The notes beneath the pieces are model-generated. The model did not search any database, was not told the origin of the DNA, and saw nothing but the letters and a program-made list of their open reading frames with translations. Positions 38,112 through 48,311 of a stretch of DNA of 64,000 bases are shown one piece after another. The DNA lies in the IMG/VR virus record IMGVR_UViG_3300028558_000791, positions 62,001 to 126,000 of that record. One strand, 5' to 3'. The stretch's first letter is position 1. The number at the start of each line of letters is the position of its first letter. A program made the position numbers and the translations under genes. This DNA is from a virus.

Positions 38112-38683
38112 GACCAGTTCAAAAAATTACCATCAACAAAGATTCTGATTTCTGGAAGTCAATTCAAAAATCTGCCGAATTAGATGCAGAAGAAGCTGCC
38201 ACAAAAGCCGCAGCCCGAGCCAGAAAAGAAACATTAGAACGAGCTGAGAAGCTCGCTGCTGAAAAGCAAGCCTACTTGGATTCCATTCGTCACTATGACA
38301 AATTAGAATTCAAGAATGAAAAGATACGAGAACAAATTCAAGAGTGTATTGCTCTTCGTGCTGATTACAGTAAATTATCAAGTGATCAATGGCAAAAACA
38401 AGAAGAGCTTCGTAAAAAATTACAGGCTCAGTGCTCTCATGATATGGTCATTGAAATGAGAACTTCCTATCGTGATGATTACGATAGTTGGCATGATGGT
38501 CATTACGAACGTAAGTGTATAGAATGTTTCTTAGTAGAGCAAAGCGATAGTCTGCCTGGTCAGCGTGGTTATGATTTCTCTAGAGATAAGTACAAAAAAT
38601 TAGAGAAGTCGCAAGTTGTTTTATTGCGTAAAACGGTTGATGGTAAAGAATACGAATTGGAGTTTGAAGATCTCAAATGGTAG
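38108..38683 (+). CDS. Hypothetical coiled-coil protein with zinc site
   Basis: A 191-residue protein. Residues 20-105 are a long charged helix rich in Ala, Glu and Lys; then CSHDM and CIECF (with an intervening His-rich part) suggest a zinc site; the C-terminus is beta-like. ATGA overlap with the Pth2 gene. Function unknown. Confidence 0.65.
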   Translation: MRPVQKITINKDSDFWKSIQKSAELDAEEAATKAAARARKETLERAEKLAAEKQAYLDSIRHYDKLEFKNEKIREQIQECIALRADYSKLSSDQWQKQEELRKKLQAQCSHDMVIEMRTSYRDDYDSWHDGHYERKCIECFLVEQSDSLPGQRGYDFSRDKYKKLEKSQVVLLRKTVDGKEYELEFEDLKW

Positions 38684-39054
38684 GATTAGTGGTCAAGAAT
38701 ACTCAAAGCCGCGGGCTAGGTGTTTTTGCCACTGAACGTATCGAGAAGGGCGACCTAATCGAATGTTGTAGGGTTATCATTGTACCCCGCGCAGAAATCA
38801 TGATTGGTAACACTAGTTCTGTCATGAGGCATTATGTTGTTGATTGGGATAACAAACTAGCTATCCCAACCGGCTATGGCTGCTATTACAATCATTCTTA
38901 TCAGCCCAATGCCATTCATCACAAGCACCTCGATTTGAACGAGATTCATTTTCATGCCTTGGTAGATATCCTACCGTTTGAAGAAATCACGTTTAATTAT
39001 GGCGGGTATCCGACCTGTAATGAACCTCTATGGTTCGAAGTCAAGCAGTCATGA
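38677..39054 (+). CDS. SET-domain protein, putative lysine methyltransferase
   Basis: A 125-residue protein that fits a minimal SET domain. SRGLGVFATERIEKGDLIE is the N-terminal SET motif; YYNHSYQPNA is the NHS-x-x-PN pseudoknot motif; FEEITFNYG is the final E-x-T-F-x-Y-G strand with the catalytic Tyr. SET enzymes use S-adenosylmethionine to methylate lysine. They are common in eukaryotes and rare in phages. The target could be a host or phage protein such as a ribosomal protein or factor (inference). Coupled on both sides by overlaps. Confidence 0.85.
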   Translation: MVGLVVKNTQSRGLGVFATERIEKGDLIECCRVIIVPRAEIMIGNTSSVMRHYVVDWDNKLAIPTGYGCYYNHSYQPNAIHHKHLDLNEIHFHALVDILPFEEITFNYGGYPTCNEPLWFEVKQS

Positions 39055-39704
39055 AACAACCCTTCATTATCAAAGAAGTACGACCTCGCATTTTTCTATT
39101 TGAGTTCAGTAATCATTACGATATGTGTATGCATTTCTTGCGCTATCAAGAATTCTACGAATCACCTTCTCCTAAGTTTAGGGGTAAGAGTTTTCGTATT
39201 CTAGATTTCATGAAGTGGTACACTTTCAAATATGGAAACGGTTCTTTCACTTATCCAAATGATTGGAATGGGTTTAATATACCTGGTGATACTATTAACA
39301 AAGTTTGTCAATTGGGCCTGCCCGATCAAAATCCCTATGATAAAGAGATGTTGTTGGCCTGGAACAAATGCAATAGTAAAGCTAATGGAGAGCCATTTTA
39401 CATTATCGGGGTAGTCCGTGGTAACAAAGCCTTGAACCATGAGATTGCTCACGGGTTATTCTACCTAAATAAGGAATACAAAAAAGAAACTGTGAGGCTG
39501 GTTAAAGAACTGCCGACCTCTATTAGAAAAACCATCAATGATGGTTTAAAGAAGCTTGGATATACTCCAAAGGTCTACGTTGACGAAACGCAAGCCTATA
39601 TGTCTACTGGTTTGTCAGAGGCTTTTGGTAAGGTAGATCAATGGAAAGGTGAGCGTGCCGATTTTGAGGCGTGCTTTAAAAAGTTTTCAAGGAAAGTAAA
39701 ATGA
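39051..39704 (+). CDS. Zincin-like putative metalloprotease
   Basis: A 217-residue protein with NHEIAHGLFYLN near residue 137, an HExxH-type zinc-binding motif, and a downstream E-rich segment (SEAFGK) that could give the third ligand. No signal peptide, so it would act in the cytoplasm. The start at 39051 overlaps the SET gene by four bases. Substrate unknown; I recognise no closer family. Confidence 0.6.
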   Translation: MKQPFIIKEVRPRIFLFEFSNHYDMCMHFLRYQEFYESPSPKFRGKSFRILDFMKWYTFKYGNGSFTYPNDWNGFNIPGDTINKVCQLGLPDQNPYDKEMLLAWNKCNSKANGEPFYIIGVVRGNKALNHEIAHGLFYLNKEYKKETVRLVKELPTSIRKTINDGLKKLGYTPKVYVDETQAYMSTGLSEAFGKVDQWKGERADFEACFKKFSRKVK

Positions 39705-40594
39705 GTAACGATAGCCTTGGCGATAGGATGAAGTCCTATGAAGATGTTTTTAGACTTCATTTGCCGATTAGAATGCCGGTCATCATGCGTATTGACGGCA
39801 AAGCGTTTCATTCTTATGTAAAAGGTAAGGGTGTAGATGGAAAAGAAGTCGATAAGCCTTTTGATAAGGGACTGTTTGATTGTATGAACGATACTGCCAT
39901 TGCACTTTGTAAAGAAGTGCAAGGTTGTCGTTTGGCTTATGTCCAATCTGACGAGATTTCTCTTCTGTTAACTAACTACAGCACAGTAGATACTCAATCC
40001 TGGTTTGATAACAACCTTCTAAAAATGGTTAGCATCTCTGCATCTGTAGCTTCTGTTACTTTTACCGAGAACTCTTACAAGATTTGGGGAATAGATTACT
40101 CCAACGAGGATCCTTTCTATCTCACCAAGCCAGCTCATTTTGATAGTCGAGCTTTTGTAATGCCAAAGGAAGATGTAACAAACTATTTCTTGTGGCGTCA
40201 GCAGGATGCTACTCGAAACTCTGTGCAGATGCTGGCTCGTTCCCTGTATTCCCACAAGGAATTGGAAAACAAGAACAACTCAGAGCTTCAAGAGATGTGT
40301 TTCCAAAAAGGTGCCAACTGGAATGACGTTCCTACTGCTCAGAAACGTGGTCGTTGTATTGTTAAAAAGGTTACTCAACATACCGCCTTCAACCCTAAGA
40401 CAAAAGAATATGTCAAATCTGAGCGTAGTGCCTGGGTAGTTGATGACGAAATCCCTATTTTCTCTGTGGATAGAGAGTACGTTGATCGATTTGTTTACCC
40501 TGAAAGAGAGAATGATTATGTCCCAGGAAAAGGTAGAGTGTATAACGTCTCTTATGGACATCCCGGTATTAGGACTTTAGGTGAAGGCGACTAA
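39701..40594 (+). CDS. thg1: tRNA-His guanylyltransferase-like protein (Thg1/TLP)
   Basis: A 297-residue member of the Thg1 family, 3'-5' polymerases that add G-1 to tRNA-His or repair tRNA 5' ends. The conserved IMRIDGKAFHSYVKG (first metal-binding Asp), GCRLAYVQSDEISLLL (second carboxylate pair) and the HINN-like NSVQMLARSLYSHKEL region are present. Homologues in bacteria and phages (TLPs) usually repair truncated tRNA 5' ends. Two tRNA-His genes occur at 61070 and 61158, both with an encoded G-1, so repair seems at least as likely as G-1 addition. ATGA overlap with the previous gene. Confidence 0.92.
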   Translation: MSNDSLGDRMKSYEDVFRLHLPIRMPVIMRIDGKAFHSYVKGKGVDGKEVDKPFDKGLFDCMNDTAIALCKEVQGCRLAYVQSDEISLLLTNYSTVDTQSWFDNNLLKMVSISASVASVTFTENSYKIWGIDYSNEDPFYLTKPAHFDSRAFVMPKEDVTNYFLWRQQDATRNSVQMLARSLYSHKELENKNNSELQEMCFQKGANWNDVPTAQKRGRCIVKKVTQHTAFNPKTKEYVKSERSAWVVDDEIPIFSVDREYVDRFVYPERENDYVPGKGRVYNVSYGHPGIRTLGEGD

Positions 40595-40922
40595 GGCTCA
40601 AGTCCGAAAAGAGCGCAAACGGAAACGCCATCAGCAGAAAAAGATTAACACCAAACTCAAAAAGAGATTATTTGGTCATCTGTTCATGGCGCCTTGCTGC
40701 TACTGTAGGCAAGTCTTTTTGTTTACAGAGCTAACGGTGGAACATATCACTCCACTTTGTCTAGGCGGGACAAACGAGCCAAGCAATATTGCATTGGCTT
40801 GCGGGCCGTGCAATCATGAGCGTGGGCGTGAAGCCTGGACTCATAAGCAACAAATCAATAAGAAAACCTATGAACAATATCACACGCAGCATCGAAGCAA
40901 AAATTGGGAAAGGGCTGTATAA
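40581..40922 (+). CDS. HNH endonuclease-like protein, 113 aa
   Basis: A 113-residue protein from a GTG start (AGGACTTTAG upstream). A very basic N-terminus (RKERKRKRHQQKK) is followed by CCYCRQ, VEHITPLCLGG, NIALACGPCNHERG, a complete HNH core. It overlaps both the Thg1-like gene and the PheRS gene. Possibly a homing nuclease placed between tRNA-related genes. Confidence 0.8.
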   Translation: MKATKAQVRKERKRKRHQQKKINTKLKKRLFGHLFMAPCCYCRQVFLFTELTVEHITPLCLGGTNEPSNIALACGPCNHERGREAWTHKQQINKKTYEQYHTQHRSKNWERAV

Positions 40923-41937
40923 AAAGTCTGACCATCCCCTATCTACTGTTAAAGATATGGTGTTCGAATATTTCGATGACCTTGCTCGCATCGAAATTGA
41001 TAATCCCTATGTTCCTATTGAATACAACTTCGATAGACTACGTGTCCCTACTGATCATCCATCTAGGCGTATGACCGATACCTTCTACAAGGATGAGAAG
41101 ACTTGCCTTCGTACCCATATGACTTGCTATCTTTATCCACTGGGTAAGTCAGAGACTGGGCATAGCAAGCTCAAGTACATTACCTGTGGCGATGTGTATA
41201 GAAAAGATGCTATTGATTCATCTCACTATCCCGTCTTTCATCAAATGGATGCCTTCTGTATGGTACCGGATGGAGTGGATGTCAAGAAAGATTTAAGAGA
41301 TCGTCTTAGTGGTTTGGTAAAACACCTATTCGGAAACAATGTTGATCATCAATTCTTAGAAGATTCTGATTATGAGGAAGTATATTTCCCTTTCACGGTT
41401 GATTCTCTAGAGGTTAGTGTATCTATACCAGATGAAAATGGCAAAATGAGACAGCTAGAGATTCTAGGGGCGGGAACTGTACACCCAGATATCATGAGCG
41501 ATCTTGGTTTACCGGGCAAAAAGGCTTGGGCATTCGGTGTTGGTTTGGAAAGACTAGCTATGGTGATGTTTGGTATCCCTGATATCAGGCTATTCTGGAG
41601 TACCGATAAGAGATTCGTTGACCAATTCACTCAAGGTAAGGTAACGAAGTTCAAGCCGTTCTCGAAATACGAGTCCTGCTATAAGGACATTTCATTTTAT
41701 ACAAGCCTTAAGTTCTCGTACAATGACCTTTGCTCTATTGCTAGGGATGAGGACGAGTATAACCTGATCGAATCTATTATATTGATTGACGAGTTCCAAA
41801 GCAAAGGGAGAACGTCTCAGTGTTATAGAATTACATACCGATCCATGGACGGTACTTTAAGAAATTCTGATGTGAATAAGATTCAGAAGTCTATTCGCGA
41901 TAGAATCACCAAAGAACTAGAGGTAGAAGTCAGATGA
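40870..41937 (+). CDS. Monomeric phenylalanyl-tRNA synthetase
   Basis: A 355-residue single-chain PheRS. The class II catalytic core has RTHMTCYL (motif 2 entry), YITCGDVYRKD, FHQMDAFCM, a GAGTVHPDI region and the motif 3 GVGLERLAMVMFGIPDIR. The last 95 residues (FKPFSKYESCYKDISFY ... onwards) form an FDX-ACB anticodon-binding domain, as in the C-terminus of bacterial PheT and in mitochondrial PheRS. Bacterial PheRS is an alpha2-beta2 enzyme; this layout is that of the mitochondrial monomer. No pheT is nearby. The ATG at 40870 lies inside the HNH gene without a clear ribosome site. Confidence 0.93.
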   Translation: MNNITRSIEAKIGKGLYKKSDHPLSTVKDMVFEYFDDLARIEIDNPYVPIEYNFDRLRVPTDHPSRRMTDTFYKDEKTCLRTHMTCYLYPLGKSETGHSKLKYITCGDVYRKDAIDSSHYPVFHQMDAFCMVPDGVDVKKDLRDRLSGLVKHLFGNNVDHQFLEDSDYEEVYFPFTVDSLEVSVSIPDENGKMRQLEILGAGTVHPDIMSDLGLPGKKAWAFGVGLERLAMVMFGIPDIRLFWSTDKRFVDQFTQGKVTKFKPFSKYESCYKDISFYTSLKFSYNDLCSIARDEDEYNLIESIILIDEFQSKGRTSQCYRITYRSMDGTLRNSDVNKIQKSIRDRITKELEVEVR

Positions 41938-42401
41938 AAACAGTCTATATCTTATTTGGCGAGATGGGTTGTGGGAAGACTTACTGCGGTTCTCGATATG
42001 CTGAGCGCCACGGATTCAAGTTTTTCGACGGTGATAGTGTAATCACTCCCAGAATGCTAGAGAGGGTATCGAAGTTTAGTTCTATTAGTGAAGATATTCT
42101 GGAAGAGTACATGGATGTTTTAGCGGACTCTATTGCAGACCAAATGGTAAGTAATGATCACCTTGTTGTTTCACAGGCCCTCTATCGAAATAAAGATAGA
42201 GAGTCTTTAAAGCTTTTTCTTGAATGCTTAGGTTATCGGGTTAGGATGTGGTGGGTGCAGGTTCCAATTTGGCGGAACTTCCAAAACTTGCTAACCCGAA
42301 AAAATGGTTGGAAGTGGGCCGCTTATTGGCTTCTCAATAAGGCATTCTTTCAGAAACCCACTCATGACCATCATATATTCTATAACATATATTCAGGGTG
42401 A
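41934..42401 (+). CDS. P-loop kinase-like protein
   Basis: A 155-residue protein with a Walker A ILFGEMGCGKT at residues 6-16 and FFDGDSVI near 33, the pattern of small-molecule or nucleotide kinases such as gluconate or shikimate kinases. The LID-type Arg region is not obvious. It overlaps PheRS by four bases and the HD gene follows. Substrate unknown. Confidence 0.7.
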   Translation: MKTVYILFGEMGCGKTYCGSRYAERHGFKFFDGDSVITPRMLERVSKFSSISEDILEEYMDVLADSIADQMVSNDHLVVSQALYRNKDRESLKLFLECLGYRVRMWWVQVPIWRNFQNLLTRKNGWKWAAYWLLNKAFFQKPTHDHHIFYNIYSG

Positions 42402-42406
42402 GCGTC

Positions 42407-43039
42407 ATGGAGAACAAGGAAACCTTCCAAGCCAGAATTAGACCGTACTTTAGTCCATCAGATCAGTTGGACGTCAAGCTGGCATATTGCCTAGCCAAGT
42501 TTGGGCATCGAGCCCAGGTTAGGAAAGAGTTGATGGAAGGTAAACCAACCCGTTATTTCGAGCATGTTAGACGAGTGGCCCTTGTTCTAATGGATGAGAT
42601 GAAGATTATCGACCGTGATATGGTCATCACGGCCCTACTTCATGACTCAATAGAGGATACTGTTGACCTGACACCAGAGCTTCTAGAGCACTGCTTTGGT
42701 TCAGATGTCGTTACTATGGTTAAGGTGCTTAGTAAAGTTCCAAAAGAAGGATACATTGAGAGGTTAAACAATTGCCATAACTGGAAAGTGTTAGCAATCA
42801 AGGCTTGCGATAGGTTGGATAACCTTCGTTCCTTGATGATACCAGGAACCAGTTTGGAATTTCAAAAGAAACAAATCAAAGAAACTAAAGAAAAGTATTT
42901 CCCTATATTCGACAAGCTAGTCAGTACTCTATGCCCTCAGGAACATGTTGAAAACGTTACCAAGGTCAGAGACGAAATCAGAAGATTAATTGAGCGATAT
43001 AGTACCATTATCGAACTTCAGGAAGGAAAAACTGCATGA
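42407..43039 (+). CDS. SpoT/MESH1-type HD hydrolase
   Basis: A 210-residue HD-domain protein of the RelA/SpoT hydrolase type. FEHVRRVA (first His), TALLHDSIEDT (HD plus the ED pair typical of (p)ppGpp hydrolases) and IKACDRLDNLRSL (final Asp) are in order. There is no synthetase domain. It may degrade (p)ppGpp and so relieve stringent response, or hydrolyse a related nucleotide such as (p)ppApp. The ATG at 42407 is preferred over the overlapping GTG at 42398. It sits with aminoacyl-tRNA genes, consistent with amino-acid starvation control. Confidence 0.88.
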   Translation: MENKETFQARIRPYFSPSDQLDVKLAYCLAKFGHRAQVRKELMEGKPTRYFEHVRRVALVLMDEMKIIDRDMVITALLHDSIEDTVDLTPELLEHCFGSDVVTMVKVLSKVPKEGYIERLNNCHNWKVLAIKACDRLDNLRSLMIPGTSLEFQKKQIKETKEKYFPIFDKLVSTLCPQEHVENVTKVRDEIRRLIERYSTIIELQEGKTA

Positions 43040-43629
43040 CTTGTATTGTTGGCTTAGTACACGGTGGTGATGTATACATTGGTGGAGATAGTGCCGGTAT
43101 AGCTGGCCTCTCTGTTTCAATTAGGGCAGATGAAAAGGTATTTGGTAATGGTCCATTCATTATGGGGTTTACAACCTCTTTTCGTATGGGTCAATTACTG
43201 AGATATAAGTTTTCACCTCCTGCACAAACTGTCCACCAGGACGATATGGAGTATATGGTAACTAGTTTCATTGATGCTGTTCGCCAGTGTTTCGCTGGTA
43301 ACGGTTTCGGGGATAAGGATGCCTCTGTCGGAGGTAATTTTCTCGTAGGATACAAGGGCAAGTTATACAACATTGAATCCGATCACCAAGTAGGTGTTCC
43401 TAAGCTAGCATACGATGCAGTTGGATGCGGAACCGACCTGGCCCTTGGCGCTATGTTTGCCACCGAAGGATTGAGCCCAGAGCAAAGAATCAATGCAGCC
43501 TTGTCTGCTGCCAGCAATTTCAGTGCTGGAGTTGCTCCTCCATTCACCATTCTCAGACTCGAAGGCGATGCTAAGACTGTAAAAGCTAAGCCAAAACCAA
43601 AGAGAAAAGTTAAAAGAGCCACAAAGTAA
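43036..43629 (+). CDS. Proteasome-fold Ntn hydrolase-like protein
   Basis: A 197-residue protein resembling proteasome beta subunits and HslV. After Met removal the N-terminus would be Thr-Cys, then IVGLVHGGDVYIGGDSAG (the conserved GGD-S strand-turn), ADEKVF with the Lys-like position, GFTTSFRMGQLLRY and a C-terminal basic tail (KPKPKRKVKRATK). No ATPase partner is adjacent. It could be a protease, or an Ntn enzyme with another substrate. ATGA overlap with the HD gene. Confidence 0.75.
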   Translation: MTCIVGLVHGGDVYIGGDSAGIAGLSVSIRADEKVFGNGPFIMGFTTSFRMGQLLRYKFSPPAQTVHQDDMEYMVTSFIDAVRQCFAGNGFGDKDASVGGNFLVGYKGKLYNIESDHQVGVPKLAYDAVGCGTDLALGAMFATEGLSPEQRINAALSAASNFSAGVAPPFTILRLEGDAKTVKAKPKPKRKVKRATK

Positions 43630-43644
43630 TAAATTGTCGCGCCC

Positions 43645-43672
43645 TTGACATGCCACGCTCAAGCCTTACGTT
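43645..43672 (+). promoter_or_regulatory. Promoter TTGACA-N16-TACGTT
   Basis: TTGACA (43645-43650), 16-base spacer, TACGTT (43667-43672), in the 125-base gap before the ligase gene. Same layout as the sites at 15222, 27126, 37573 and 54111. Confidence 0.6.
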
Positions 43673-43716
43673 GTGGGGAGGCCGACGGGAGTGGTGTGTC
43701 CTGGGCGTGCCTTTTT
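43654..43716 (+). terminator. Possible long-stem terminator overlapping the ligase promoter
   Basis: CACGCTC (43654-43660) can pair with GGGCGTG (43703-43709), followed by CCTTTTT. For read-through transcripts this could act as a terminator; transcripts from the promoter at 43645 would lack the 5' arm. The 42-base loop lowers confidence. Confidence 0.35.
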
Positions 43717-43742
43717 AACTAGAGCGCACTTACCCAACCTAA

Positions 43743-45628
<1,886 letters not shown>

Positions 45629-45629
<1 letters not shown>

Positions 45630-45973
45630 TGGATTTTATCAATAGCGACAGGACGCTCAAAGTTGGCGATCTAGTCTTTTCTAATTATCATAAAGGCGAT
45701 TTACTATTTAAGGTAACTAAAATCGAACGAAGGTTTCTTGTTAAAGATGATCTTCGTTATGGTGCTTATAAAGATGGTAAGGTTGGGGACGAATATGATC
45801 CTCTAACTACCATTGAATCGGTTGCCAATTTAGGATTTAGAGTAGATAGAAGTAAGAAGTTTCGTAAGACTACTAAAGTTTTAGATGCCTCTTATCTAGT
45901 CAAAGCTAATCCAGATTTGGTAAATGAACAAATCAAAGTACTTCAAACTATTCTTTTGGATTTTTGGCCATGA
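45629..45973 (+). CDS. Hypothetical protein, 114 aa
   Basis: A 114-residue protein joined to the ligase stop by TAATG. The first 60 residues look like a small beta-barrel (LKVGDLVFSNYHKGDLLFKVTK), the rest is mixed. Not recognised. Confidence 0.65.
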
Positions 45974-46296
45974 ATTATATTAAGTTTCCAATCTATACAA
46001 AGTTTATGTTTTACCACCCATATGGTGGTGAAGGTAAGTCATATAACTTCTCTTCTAAGCTAGATAAGATTGGTTCTGAGTGGGATGTTTCGATTAAGAA
46101 CGGAACTGGTATTGAGATTGTCTCTGATATCGATCCGGTAACACTTGACCACCCTAAATATGGAATCATCTCACTTGTCAAGATTAAAGCTGATGTATCT
46201 ACTGATTATCATACTATAATCAAAGAATTTTGGGTTCCGGTTGATTGCATTATTGAGACATCAAAGCATGAGAGACAAATACCTGTGGTTCACTGA
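45970..46296 (+). CDS. Hypothetical protein, 108 aa
   Basis: A 108-residue beta-rich protein starting at an ATGA overlap. No motif recognised. It overlaps the phosphoesterase gene by 29 bases. Confidence 0.65.
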   Translation: MNYIKFPIYTKFMFYHPYGGEGKSYNFSSKLDKIGSEWDVSIKNGTGIEIVSDIDPVTLDHPKYGIISLVKIKADVSTDYHTIIKEFWVPVDCIIETSKHERQIPVVH

Positions 46297-47074
46297 TACC
46301 CATTTGGATAAAGTTGGCCCCTTCAGGATGTTTAAATTCATTCGACATCTCCTTAAAGAGAATCCGAAAGGCATCTTTCTTACCGGAGACATATCAAATG
46401 GTTGGGCGACGGCCTGGCATTTGCGCTTGATTGCCACTTTTGTTAAGTGTCCAATCTACTTTGTGCTCGGAAATCATGATTATCACTTCTCTTCCGTTGA
46501 TAAAACTCATAAAAAGATAAGAGAACTATGTAAAGAGTTCCCCAATCTTATATGGATGACAGATGCGGGCGTAGTTCATCTCAGTGATGAGGTCTGTCTT
46601 ATCGGCACAGAGGGGTGGTATGACGCTGATAATGGCAAACCAAAGTATCTTCAGTTCACTTTAGACTGGATGTTGACGGAAGATTTCCGAAAACTTCCTG
46701 ATATGGAAGCTAGAATTGAGCATTGGCGACAGATAGCAGACCAAAGCGCTCACGATATTGTGGATAAATTAGAAAAAGCTATTGAACAAGGATACAAAAC
46801 CATCTATATCTTGACACACTTCCCTCCTTGGAGGGAGGCGACTCGTGATGTTGGCACCTTTATGGAACAGTTTTGGCTCCCATACAATGTTAATTTGCGT
46901 TTAGGTAAAGCAATTAAGCATGCTATGCAGGAACATAAGAAGAAACATGTTACTGTATTGGCTGGTCATACTCATACAGACTGCTGGATTCATGTAACTC
47001 GCAACGTAGATTGCAAAGTTAGTAAGGCGAAATACTATGGAGAACTCCGAAACGAAGAGCACATCTTTATCTGA
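46268..47074 (+). CDS. Calcineurin-like metallophosphoesterase, copy 1
   Basis: A 268-residue metallophosphoesterase. FTDTHLD (D-x-H), FLTGDIS (GD), VLGNHDYH (GNHD), ILTHFPPW (H) and LAGHTHTDCW (GHxH) are all present and in order. These enzymes use two metals to split phosphodi- or monoesters. The substrate is not predictable; RNA ends, cyclic nucleotides or ADP-ribose derivatives are possible. A second, different copy lies at 56812. The ATG at 46268 is inside the end of the previous gene. Confidence 0.9.
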   Translation: MRDKYLWFTDTHLDKVGPFRMFKFIRHLLKENPKGIFLTGDISNGWATAWHLRLIATFVKCPIYFVLGNHDYHFSSVDKTHKKIRELCKEFPNLIWMTDAGVVHLSDEVCLIGTEGWYDADNGKPKYLQFTLDWMLTEDFRKLPDMEARIEHWRQIADQSAHDIVDKLEKAIEQGYKTIYILTHFPPWREATRDVGTFMEQFWLPYNVNLRLGKAIKHAMQEHKKKHVTVLAGHTHTDCWIHVTRNVDCKVSKAKYYGELRNEEHIFI

Positions 47075-47267
47075 AGGCGATTGTGACTGTAATATGCCAG
47101 ATTGCTTAGTATGTTTCTTGCGATATGTAAAAGATGTCGAAGATGCAGGTTATGCGGACAAAGAATTGTATTGGGAAGGAATTGAATTAGAATCTCGATT
47201 GGCTGTAGAGGAGCATGCAGAGAAAAACATTCCTGATGAAATCTATAACTTGAAAGATTCTTGGTAA
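47037..47267 (+). CDS. Small acidic Cys-containing protein, 76 aa
   Basis: A 76-residue protein with CDCNMPDCLVC at residues 17-27, a possible zinc knuckle, and an acidic helical C-terminus. It overlaps the phosphoesterase gene by 38 bases. Not recognised. Confidence 0.6.
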   Translation: MENSETKSTSLSEGDCDCNMPDCLVCFLRYVKDVEDAGYADKELYWEGIELESRLAVEEHAEKNIPDEIYNLKDSW

Positions 47268-47674
47268 TGGATTACGAAGATTTATTTGATAATGGAATAG
47301 ATGGAGAACCATTCGATGGTCCAGGCGATGATTGCTATGAAGAATATTATCGAGAGTCCTTTGACGTTGTCAATGCAAACGGATTAGAGATTCAAGGTTG
47401 GCCAACATACGGTAACTATACAATCATTACCAGCCTATTCCATGTTTATTATTGGCCTGGCGCTAATATATTAGAAATCCACAGCAAAGATCCTAATGCT
47501 AGTTGTGCCGGACCCAACGATCGTTTACTGTTAACGCTTAAAAATCACGATCTATATTTCTTTGGTGAGAAAACATCATTGGATGATGATGGTAAATGGA
47601 ATGTAGATTGGTATACTGGCGAGCAGATCGATCAAAAGATTCAACGGTATCTTAATCTGAAGGCGTTTTTATGA
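47267..47674 (+). CDS. LKAFL-tail protein, 135 aa
   Basis: A 135-residue, acidic, aromatic-rich protein with a beta-type centre (VYYWPGANILEIHSK) and the C-terminus QRYLNLKAFL. It is similar in outline to the next protein: an acidic start, a Y-x-W-P segment, a beta core and the same tail. The ATG at 47267 overlaps the previous stop (TAATG). Confidence 0.7.
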   Translation: MDYEDLFDNGIDGEPFDGPGDDCYEEYYRESFDVVNANGLEIQGWPTYGNYTIITSLFHVYYWPGANILEIHSKDPNASCAGPNDRLLLTLKNHDLYFFGEKTSLDDDGKWNVDWYTGEQIDQKIQRYLNLKAFL

Positions 47675-48075
47675 TAGAAGATATTGAATTTAATGATTTG
47701 AATGATGCTTATGAAGATCATATGTATGGCGATGAGCTATACGTTTATCATTGGCCAGCAAAACCTGGCTGGGAACCACACGTACTTCATGTCTGGGACT
47801 GGTGGGATGTTGGTCGTGTTCCATTAATCTGTATTGAATATAAACATTTGGGTAAAGAATTTCGGCTTCGTCTCTTTTTCGAAGGTGAAGCTTATCATAA
47901 AATCATTGGATATAGGTTAGATGTTGATAGTACAACATTATTTAATGTTGAAAATGTCAGTATGACAATGGATGACTTCTTCGTACGATCTTCAGACGGA
48001 ACTTTCATCAAAGGAACTGAAGAGAAGTGTGTCAAACTAATTAATCGGTACTGGAATTTGAAAGCGTTTCTGTGA
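47671..48075 (+). CDS. LKAFL-tail protein, 134 aa
   Basis: A 134-residue paralogue-like neighbour of the previous protein. It has YVYHWPAKPG near residue 24, a beta-rich core and the C-terminus NRYWNLKAFL. Joined by ATGA. Function unknown; the two may form a complex or be a diverged duplication. Confidence 0.7.
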   Translation: MIEDIEFNDLNDAYEDHMYGDELYVYHWPAKPGWEPHVLHVWDWWDVGRVPLICIEYKHLGKEFRLRLFFEGEAYHKIIGYRLDVDSTTLFNVENVSMTMDDFFVRSSDGTFIKGTEEKCVKLINRYWNLKAFL

Positions 48076-48311
48076 TGTTAAAGATAATTACCAACCACAA
48101 TAAGCAGGATATCACATACACCTATACTCTGGGGCAAACATTTCCAGATATTCAGGGTAAGTTATTGCAATTAGAGCTTAGTGGTAAAGAATTAGCTAGA
48201 CTCGTCCAGGAGAAAGAGATTCCTATCTGCGCTATCGATAACTCTCAGCTTATTTGGCACGGTAAGAGTGCCGGTTCGGTTCTAAAAATGTTACGAGAGA
48301 TTCTATGCTAG
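48075..48311 (+). CDS. Hypothetical protein, 78 aa
   Basis: A 78-residue alpha/beta protein. Start ATG at 48075; a GTG at 48072 in the same frame is also possible. It overlaps the next gene by seven bases. Not recognised. Confidence 0.55.
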   Translation: MLKIITNHNKQDITYTYTLGQTFPDIQGKLLQLELSGKELARLVQEKEIPICAIDNSQLIWHGKSAGSVLKMLREILC

